From: Chromera velia
Taxonomy: Eukaryota > Sar > Chromeraceae
Direction: 5' to 3'
Assembly (NCBI GenBank): GCA_018398765.1
Contig: JAHBMJ010001407.1
Span: 1-23,991, forward strand
DNA length: 23,991 nt
The notes under the pieces were generated by a model. That model had not been told where the DNA came from. It saw only the letters and a program-made list of their open reading frames with translations, and did not search any database. Made by a program: the position numbers and the translations under genes. Positions 1-8,291 of the stretch are shown one piece after another; the first letter of the stretch is position 1, and each line of letters begins with the position of its first letter.

Positions 1-59
1 CGGCCGAGTCGGGCCGACCACTGCACGCCCGCCGCCGCCTCTCTATAAGTGGCTGATTA

Positions 60-280
60 CACTTAAGCCCAGGGAGGTTTTTTCTAGAACTATCTAAAAC
101 GTAATTTTAAATTACACTTTGTCTCTATACAGCCTTTACCAAAATTTTTATCGGTAGCCAGCCAGTGGTCACTCTATCGGTTTGATTCGGTAATTACCGG
201 TTGACCGGTAATCAGCTTGCTAAGCCCGGGGGGGCCTTGCTTTACCACCAGGAAAATTGGCAACCGTGAAAGCAAAAGCT
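60..280 (+). repeat. Degenerate dispersed repeat, ACCGGT-palindrome family, copy 1
   Basis: This stretch aligns by eye with 13440-13612: both contain a tract like ACTTTGTCTCTATACAGC, then a TACCGGT-like cluster, then TAATTACCGGTTGACCGGTA, AATCAGCT and a TTTACCAC...GAAAATT ending. It is clearly a second copy of the same family, with a small insertion near 225-245. Class unknown; no coding capacity is seen. From 281 to 797 I see only AT-rich sequence, a 12-bp direct duplication (GAGGATTGACT) near 337-360 and a short TGCTA tandem near 459-475. Confidence 0.65.
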
Positions 281-797
281 GCAAAACACTTCTTTTAATG
301 TCCATAATTTTTTTATTAGGATTAATATCGATCTGGAGGATTGACTAGAGGATTGACTTTCTATCATAATACCAATGGAATGTCCGGCATAGGGTTAGAC
401 GTGCGGCTTGAAGCCGGCTTCCAAGAAGAACACACAAAACCTGGAACATCAATGCAATATGCTATGCTATGCTATAGCTCGCAAGTTTAATTATAATAAG
501 ATAAAATAGAGCTAGGGTCAGCCGTATGTTAAAAAAATTCCACTACAAATTCTACAATGTGACTACATGGGATAAAAACTGTTAAAAAACACTATAATAA
601 AGACAGTAATCACCCAGCCTGATAGAAGAAATATGTTCAAAAATGCTAGCAGAAATGTAATTATATCATTATAGCCACCCAAGGCCCCGGGGGCACTTAG
701 TCCGACATTAGGGGCCACCTTAATTTCGTCTCGACTTTTCTGGCGAGTTTTAGACCAACTTGAAGTTCCGGCGCACACACTTCATGATCGAATAACA

Positions 798-803
798 TTT
801 ATT
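798..803 (-). promoter_or_regulatory. Candidate polyadenylation signal of the ATPase gene
   Basis: AATAAA reads on the minus strand about 95 nt beyond the stop codon at 898-900. The position suits a 3'-end signal, but protists often do not depend on this hexamer and the flank is AT-rich, so chance occurrence is possible. Confidence 0.35.
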
Positions 804-897
804 CAGGATGATTCACTACAGACTACTACAGGTCGTCTGCATGAGAGCAGACTCCGAGCCTCAGCCGAGATCGACAATACATTTAATTACCGATGAT

Positions 898-1594
898 TTA
901 GAAAAATCCCAGTCTGTACACAAGGCTTTTCGGAAACTTACGACACCACCACTTCCTCCACTCGTCATACACGACTGTCAAGACAAAGAAGGGCCATCCC
1001 GGCCACCAATACTCTAAGAGCATCGGCTCAAACCCGAAAACATCGTTCATGCCGGGAATATAGAGGAGAGCGCAACACAGAAGCAGCTGCACAGACTCAG
1101 AGGCAGTGCATGGGGATCGGGTGATTTAATTTTCTTTGTTGTGTCCACTCATCACACGCGCCCCAGCAAGACTACAAACAAATGGAGAAAATGGAGAACC
1201 GCGGAGCTGGGAGACCCCATGCATCCGCTTCATGTGTGCGGGCTTGGTGCCATGCAACAGTCCAGGTTGACCGCTCATGTGAATCAAAGTCACCATATCA
1301 ATAAAACACTCGCAGTCCACAAAACAGGCAAAGAAAGGTTCGTAATGTCCTTTGGGGGAAGCACGAGTAATGACAAGATGCAACACAAGTGCCGTACGGA
1401 GGATGGAGAAAGCGCTGACCTCTTCTGCAAAGCCCACGTTCAGAGGGGCGTTCTTCCAGTTGTGCTGGAGCTGTGAGAGGAATCTCGTTTTGTGGATGAT
1501 CCCTCCAGCAACCTGACAGACGATTGTGGCAACAAAGTGGGCCGACTGGGCAGTGCGAAGGGCGAGGTTGCGGTACTCAAACCCTGCACACCTG

Positions 1595-1625
<31 letters not shown>

Positions 1626-3405
1626 GCAAGAAAAGGAGAGTTGTGTACGAATCTTTATCTTTCACCATCTCTTGCTCACTTGTCTTGCTGCCCTCTGGAT
1701 ACTTCCCTGCTTTTCTCTGCTTTGATGGCCTGCTCTGCGCGTCCTTCTGGAACAGAACTAAAGGGGAGCAAGAGAGGAGTGAAGGAAGGAAATGCGGTCG
1801 GAAGCAGAGGACGAAAAAAAGAAGAAGGTTAGCATGGAACAGACAGCTGTATGGATAAATAAAGGGGTAAAGCCAGGGAAAAAAAGAGCGGAAGAAGGAA
1901 CAGAAGAAAGAGGCTCAGTCCGACGACAAGAGACAAACCTTTCTATGCCTCCATCTGCCACGCCTCCCTCAATAAACCTGTAGCATGTGTTCAGGTTTTC
2001 AGGATCTGAGTCAGGATTGTCCCATGTCACGCCCTGTTGTTGTGTCATCAAGTTGGAGGTCTGGAATCCGAAGTCGTTCAGAACCCAAAAGAACGCGGTG
2101 TAGGCGGCAAAAGCCTGTAGAACGCAAATGTGTGTGCAGAAGCGGAGGGGGTGGAAATACGAAGAAAGAGTGCGGTTCGGCCCACCGAAAGGGACAACAA
2201 GAAGACAGACGGTGTGTCTTTCTTTGTTTCGGACAGATCGAGGCTTCCAGTCAATCAACACACACGTACACACATACACACAGAGAGAAAGAGGGACAGA
2301 GAACGAGGAGAGAGCGCACGGAGTTTGGCTGTCTCGAGACAGCCATCTCTACCCTTTCATATATTTTCACTCACACTGCCCACGGAGTCCAAAGAGAAAC
2401 AAAGCAGAAGCAGAAGCATACACGTCGCAGACAAACGCGGATGATGCTTGTGCACAGAAACGGCACAGTAAGCTGTGAGCTTGCAGATCCAGTGTAGTCC
2501 TCTCTCTGTCTGTGTCCGTATGTGTGTCTGTCTGTGTATCTGTACGCGGAATAGACATTCAGCGGACCTACCTGGATCATACCGATCTGGAGATAGGAGA
2601 CTCCAATCAATTGAAGGGTGACCAGCCTGTCTCTGGTTCTGTCTCGCGGTTTCCGCTTCATGATGTTCAGCTCGGCAGTCTCATAAGCAAACGCAATGGC
2701 AGGGAGCATATCTGTTCCCAAATCGATCGCCAGAATCATAATCGTCGTTAGGGCAAGGGGGATGCGGAGCATAATATTGGCCAAGAACGGAATAATCTCA
2801 GGAATGTTCGACTCGAGAGTGTAGACGATCGACTTCTTCAGGTTGTCGAAGATCAGACGTCCCTCCTCAACGCCCTTCACGATAGAAGCGAAGTTGTCGT
2901 CCATGAGAATCATGTCGGCGGCATCCTTTGCGACTTCAGATCCCGTTACACCCATGGCGATTCCTACGTCTGCCTTCTTCAGAGCAGGGGAATCATTCAC
3001 ACCGTCACCCGTCACCTGCAAAAAAGAAGGGCTTTCATGATCAAATGCTGCAAACGCCTAATTCGCCACGCGTCCCTGCAGCTCGCACCAGTAGGTACAA
3101 AGAAAGGCAGATAGATGTTAACCTGAATCAAAGCCAGATAGACCCCTCGATGCCAGGAATTGAAGTGCGAGAGGAGGGACGGATCGACCTTCTGTCTGTA
3201 CGGACGCGTGGAAAAGAGAGCCTTCATGGGAGACGGGGGGATCCGATTCAGACATTGCCATGATGACAGAAAATGTAGAATCAAAGGGAGCCAAAAAGAT
3301 GTAGGCAACGATCGCAAAGCGAAGAGAGTGAAGGAGCAAAAGGACAAAATCGAGATGCCTGAAGGATAAGGAGAAAAGGGCGGCAGGGAAAAAGTAGGTG
3401 TGTGT

Positions 3406-3444
<39 letters not shown>

Positions 3445-4022
3445 CGCGGGAGAGAGAGAGAGAGAGAGCACAAAGAGGCAGGCAGAGAGACAGAGAGAGA
3501 GGAGACAGGACTGACTGCAACTACATGATCTCTGTTTTGGAATTCTGCGACGATTCTCTGCTTTTGCTGAGGGAGTGTACGTGCGAAGACGATCTGCTTT
3601 CTGGATAGGATGAAATCCCATTGGTCGTCTGTCAAGTCGTCAATTTCCGGTCCTGTCACGACCACCGCAGTCGCATCAGGGTTGGATGTCTCCAGGTTCG
3701 TCACCACTGCCTCAAAGTCAATGATCCCGACCTGTACGTATGGCAGACGTGTGGGAAAGGTCTTCATTCGGCGTTTAGAGAATCAGAGAGAAAGCAGGAA
3801 GCCGAGCAGAAAGGGGGAATGAAAAGGAAAGAGACAAATTGGCAATTCTCCACGGCGGATCAACTGAGAAGATTGAGACGCAGAAAAATGTTGCCTTCTG
3901 GTTGAGAGAGCTGGGAGAGGAGACGCGACGCTCGGCGAAAGGGAGAGAAAGTTGGTGTCTCTCTTTACGAGAGGGAAGGGTGGCTGCCTCCCGAAGAAAG
4001 GGTTTCAGATCGACGCACGCAC

Positions 4023-4057
<35 letters not shown>

Positions 4058-7000
4058 GGGGCGGGGGGGAAGAGAAACCCACCTGAGTGGCAATAGACTT
4101 TGCAGTCAGAGGGTGATCTCCAGTTACCATCACCACCTGAATGCCTGCCGACTGGCACTCTGCGACTGCTTTGGGGACCTCTTCTCGTGGGGGGTCCTCC
4201 ATTGAGAGCATTCCGATAAACTGCATGCAGAAAGGGAGGGAGGAAGAAAGAAGGAGGCACTGCTGAACAACAGTCGAAAGGGAGCGAAAAGAAGTCCGAG
4301 GGGGGGAAAGATAAAAGGAACGAACGCATCAACAAGAGAATGCGGGCGGGAAAACAGTGGAGGGAAGAGAGGCCGAGATGCAGTGCGTGGAGGCAGGAAG
4401 AACAGATTAATTTTCGACGGACAAAGACTAAAACAAAAGACGACCTAAAACCTACTCACTTGCAGGCCCTCGAGAGGGAAGTTCTCTTCCTCTACATCAA
4501 ATTTGAAGCCCTTCGGGAAGTTCTGAACGGGCAATTCGAGTTGAGCGAAGGCGAGCACGCGTTCTCCGTTAGCCGCCAGCTCCATCTGTGCAGCCTGCAG
4601 TTCCCTTCTCTGGTCCTCGTCGCAGGGCGTTCCGTTGACCAGTCGGTTGCATCTACTGATAATTCTCTCGGGGGCTCCCTTCATCAGCAGAAGGTGGGAG
4701 CCCTCGGGCTGGCAGTGAATCGTGACCATGAACTTCTTTGAGGAGTTGAAGGGGACGCAGCAGACCTCCGGGTTCTGTTTCCGTGCCTGTGGAAGGGTAG
4801 ACGGAGAAGAAGAACAGATGAGGGAAAGAAAGTGCGGAAAGTTTCTGTACGTGAAGAGAGTGAAAGGAAGCAAGGAAGTCGAGACATTAGCTAGCATTCA
4901 AATAGCAGGCAGCTTCGGAGAAAAATCGGGAGAGAAAGGGCAGGAGGTGACTCACCAGGTCAACATTCATGTGTGAAGTTGAGAACTTCAACAGAGCAGA
5001 CTCGGATGCGTCCCCGTTCGTTGGTCGTTGCATCAGGGGACCCTTTTTCTCGACAAATCTGCAAACAGAGAGAGCTCTTTCTTTCGCGAGAATCAGAAAC
5101 GATCATTGGGGGGGAAAAATGAAACGAGACCGCCCAACAGAAACATCACTGACAGAATTAAAGAAAAAAGAGAGGTGGGATACTGGCCAATCCTGAAGGG
5201 AAGGAACGCGACCTGTTCTCTTTTGGCTTTGTTTTTGAAGCACAACAAAACACATTCTGAGACCTCCGTGTGAGAGAGAAAAGGGGGGGGGAGAGGGAGG
5301 AGGAGGGAGAGAACGAGAGGGAAAAGTAGAGACACAGAGGGATGCCTACCGTGCGTGATTACAGAGAGCAGCACAGCGGAGTAGAAGTCCAAACTCAAGC
5401 GTCGTGTCCTGAGGGCTCCGAAATTTCGTTCCATAGTGCACTGCGTGAAGGGCTGGTCGTGACATATCGAGGCTAGATGCGAGGAGACTCTCTCTGCGCC
5501 CGCCCCCGCCAGAGGCCCCGGGGCCAGACGCGGATATGGAGATCGTCGGTGTGGCTTGTGCCGGTGCCGGTGCCTCCTCTCCAGGGGATGCAGACCTGCC
5601 GAGAAAAGGCCCGTTCGTTGTTGCAGAATTGTTCGTGCCTGCACATAGGAAGTGAGGAGCCATTTGTGTGAGCAAATATTTGAGAAACTTTCCTGCCTGC
5701 AGCTTTCTTCATCATCACATGTGCACAAAGAGACCTCGACGTTTTCTCTATTTCTGGTGACCGCAGGCAAACCTTTTGACATAGAAATCTCTCTGCCTTA
5801 TTCGAGACATCCCCCTCCACTCGGCTGAACGAGCTGTCGTCTCTCATGCCTCCAATCCTTTCATCCAGAAATTCAGCCCTCACCCACTTGGAGAGTGAAG
5901 AGCTCACTGTGTCATGACAATCAATCAAACAGGCCTTCCTCTGCCTCTATCTCATCTCCACTCACTCATTCACGCACCCACCACAACATTCACAGACTCG
6001 TACATGAACCCCCTCCCTCTCCACCCTCTATCCAAGCACTCACTTTGTCTCTCAGGTGTGCCGTCTCCTGGGTGATCCATCGGGGAAATCTTTCCGACAG
6101 CGCTCTCGTGGGAGTAGATGGCGTGTCTGACTGTCATTCTGTTCTGGGTGAGCGTGCCCGTCTTGTCAGAGCAGATCACAGTCACTGCTCCGAGGGTCTC
6201 AATTGTCTCCACGTTCTTCACAAGCACGTTCTTTGCTGCCATGTTCTTCGCAGTGATTGTCAACGCGACTGTCACAGTCACCAACAGACCCTCAGGGACA
6301 TTCGCCACGATGATACCGATCATGAAAATGACGGCAACGACCGGATCATACCCGATCGCGAGAGCAATCACGAAGAAAACAACTCCGATAAAGCCCGCAA
6401 TGATGGTAATGATTTTGATAAAGTGATGCAGTTCAATCTGCATCTGGGTCTCCGGTTTCTCGCCCTCGGCAGTGGCTGTTGCGATCTGCCCCATCAGAGT
6501 GTCGTCTCCACACCGAATCACTATACCCTTTGCCTTCCCCTCTGTGCATTGCGTACCAAAAAACGCCAAATTCTGTGTCTCGTGAGGTAAGTCATGCGTT
6601 TTCTCAACACTTCTTCTCTGAGGCAGGGCCTCTCCCGTAAGACTGGAGTTGTCCACCTTCAACCCCTGACATTCTATAATCAAAACATCTGCAGGAACCT
6701 TCTTTCCCCCCCTCAAGACTACAATGTCCCCTCTCACAAGTTTTGTTGCCTCAACGTCTCTTTCCATTTCCCCGTCCCGAATCACAGACGCCATCTGCGG
6801 CGTCAATTTCAAAAAACCACGAAGCACTGCATCTGCCTTCGAGTCCTGATACCACGAGAACACCCCTGTCACCAATACCACAACTGCAAGCACCACCCCT
6901 AACCAAAACTCAGGGATCCGTGTTGTGTCAATATAAAATACAAAGAAACATAGAAACGCCCCACCCCACAAAAGAAGAGAAAACCCTCCCAGAAGATGCT

Positions 7001-7250
7001 TCGCAAAGTGGACCCACCACGGTACTTCTTTGGGGGGTGTCAGCATGTTCGGCCCATCCTTCGCCAGCCTCTCTTCCGCAACCTTGGAAGAGAGACCGTG
7101 TATACAGCTTGTCTCTGCACTCTTCTCAACCTCCTCTACCGGCCAGCTGTGCTCCGTTATCGCAGCAGCGTGGACCCTTTGGGCGAGGTGCTCCTTCTTG
7201 CATGGAGGGGCCGAGCTAGAGGAGGTACTCCCTCCGGTTTTCAAAGCCAT
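898..7250 (-). CDS. Na+/K+-ATPase alpha-like P-type IIC cation pump, 10 exons, complete
   Basis: Exons, high to low: 7250-6044, 5638-5350, 5058-4956, 4786-4460, 4220-4083, 3731-3516, 3015-2572, 2114-1978, 1591-1420, 1095-898. They sum to 3231 nt (1076 residues plus TAA), all with GT-AG borders and matching phases. Seen: M1-M2 near residues 88-133; TGEA 205-208; M3-M4 with VANVPEGLL (Glu320); DKTGTLT with phosphorylated Asp362; KGAPER near 569; TGDHP with Asp677; TGDGVND 762-768; M5 ESNIPE; M6 IDLGTDM; M8 Q980; FAEE at the exon 9/10 join; C-terminus ending FF where animal pumps end YY. The family exports Na+ and imports K+ across the plasma membrane. Ser829 in M5, where gastric H+/K+ pumps have Lys, favours the Na+/K+ type. 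Oddities: a low-complexity insert in exon 2 and Gly983 at the usual site-III Asp. The ATG at 7250 has A at -3 and G at +4; the preceding in-frame codon GTG at 7256 was ignored. The exon 2 acceptor is the least certain border. Confidence 0.95.
1599..1625. repeat. (CA)n microsatellite abutting an ATPase splice acceptor
   Basis: About 13 CA units lie in intron 8 of the ATPase gene. In the transcript they read as a (UG)n tract ending a few nucleotides before the 3' splice site of exon 9, where a pyrimidine tract would normally sit. Confidence 0.95.
3397..3468. repeat. Compound microsatellite (GT)n-(GC)n-(GA)n in ATPase intron 6
   Basis: Roughly 40 bp of GT with one interruption passes directly into about 12 bp of alternating GC and then about 20 bp of GA. 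It lies wholly within intron 6 (3515-3016), about 50 bp past the donor in the transcribed direction. Confidence 0.95.
4026..4055. repeat. (CA)n microsatellite in ATPase intron 5
   Basis: About 15 CA units followed on the plus strand by a G-rich run (4056-4070). In the transcript this gives a C-rich run and then (UG)n, beginning about 12 nt after the exon 5 donor. Confidence 0.95.
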
Positions 7251-7591
7251 CTTCACGCGCTTGCGGCAGAGAGAGCCTATAAACCCTCGGAGACGGGTGG
7301 ATCAACCCCCCAAAAGGCCTGGGGCACTTCAAGCTTCGTTACAGGTCGACCTGCCGAGACAGCTGACAATGGAGACGCCGATCGAGGTGATTCCTCACGC
7401 TTCTGCATGCGCAGGTGGACAGAACCATAGACCGAATGGCGAACCGGGCAAGGAACACTCTGTCCTACGCGGAACCAAAGTGCTCACGAATGAGCAAGGA
7501 ATCTCGTTCAGTTGTACAATGTACTATCTAAGGGAGTCTGTTTGCCAGTGTTTGGCCGTGACCACACTGTCACCACAGCTCGTATAGGTGT

Positions 7592-7624
7592 GCGGCGGCG
7601 CCGTGGCGGCGCCGTGGCGGCGCC
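7592..7624. repeat. GC-rich 11-bp tandem repeat in the divergent intergenic region
   Basis: Three near-copies of GCGGCGCCGTG, each containing the palindrome GGCGCC. It is the most GC-rich spot between the two divergent genes and could mark promoter-proximal sequence, but no factor site is recognised. Confidence 0.8.
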
Positions 7625-8177
7625 CAAAGAATGCTTCAACATTTAATTAATTATAGCTCGGCACGTAGAAAAAACGCGCGGCGCCAGCACCTTCGGGCTT
7701 CGAATAAGTCTGGCTCGGCCGGGTGCTAGCTGTATTCATCATCAAGGAAGCTGGTTCTCGTGTGGGATGCGGTGATGGATAGTTTAATAGATCCGAAGAG
7801 TCTAAACCCGGATTGCACAACACAACTGGCAGCTTCGAGAAGGAGACGTTTCAGGAGAATCTGCATGCATTTGAGGAGGAGACGGCTTCTCACACCGTCT
7901 CTTCCTGTGTCTATTTTTGCATAGCAAGCGAGAGCATCTGTCAGGTTGGTGCTCAGTGGCTACACGTTAATCTCTTCTGATGTTTTCAGGGTCCCTTCAA
8001 CCTTCCAGTGTGCGAGGACTCTGTTTGTCAAGACTTCTCTGTCTGCCGTTCTTGCTGTGTTCTTCCGTCTCGAAATTTTCATCCCCTTTCAGCACTTTCC
8101 TCGACGCCTCTTTCCACCGCTCTTTGACTGTCTCCACCTACCCCAAACCCGCTTTGGGCGCTCATAGAAGTGAAAAG

Positions 8178-8256
8178 GTAAGAGGAGGGACCGTCGAGGT
8201 CTCTCAGCAAGAAGTCGCAAGGTCACGTAGACGGGTGCCCTCTCTCTGTCTATCAG
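8178..8256 (+). other. Putative 5'UTR intron of the PTRHD1-like gene
   Basis: A strong donor (AAG then GTAAGA) at 8178 pairs with a pyrimidine-rich acceptor ending TCTATCAG at 8256, giving a 79-nt intron just upstream of ATG 8292. If it is spliced, the frame from ATG 7980 reaches TGA at the start codon of the main ORF (the ATGA overlap at 8292), so translation would begin at 8292. If it is not spliced, a longer N-terminus from 7980 is open. Only RNA evidence can decide. Confidence 0.45.
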
Positions 8257-8291
8257 AACCTCCACGCTTTCGACAGACGCTCCTCCGGGCA

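Larger units (their letters stand above)
7251..8291. promoter_or_regulatory. Divergent intergenic region, likely shared promoter space
   Basis: About 1 kb separates the start codons of two head-to-head genes, so both promoters and 5'UTRs must lie here unless upstream exons exist. I see a GC-rich 11-bp tandem repeat with GGCGCC palindromes at 7592-7624 and a pyrimidine-rich stretch from about 7985 to 8150 upstream of PTRHD1. No TATA box could be placed with confidence, and no transposon signature was recognised. Promoter function is inferred from position only. Confidence 0.5.

Noticed and set aside
563-778. Additional last exon of the ATPase gene
   Set aside because: Some reading frames start with Arg-Arg after an AG, but the read-through end at 898 gives the canonical C-terminal length, and the region lies beyond a polyadenylation hexamer.
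1141-2497. Several plus-strand ORFs of 100-170 codons across the ATPase 3' half
   Set aside because: They lie opposite well-supported ATPase exons and introns and contain translated CA/GA repeats.
7980-8291. N-terminal extension of PTRHD1 from ATG 7980
   Set aside because: The extension is Ser/Phe/Leu-rich translated pyrimidine tract, and a good 5' intron at 8178-8256 would remove the frame; kept only as an alternative.
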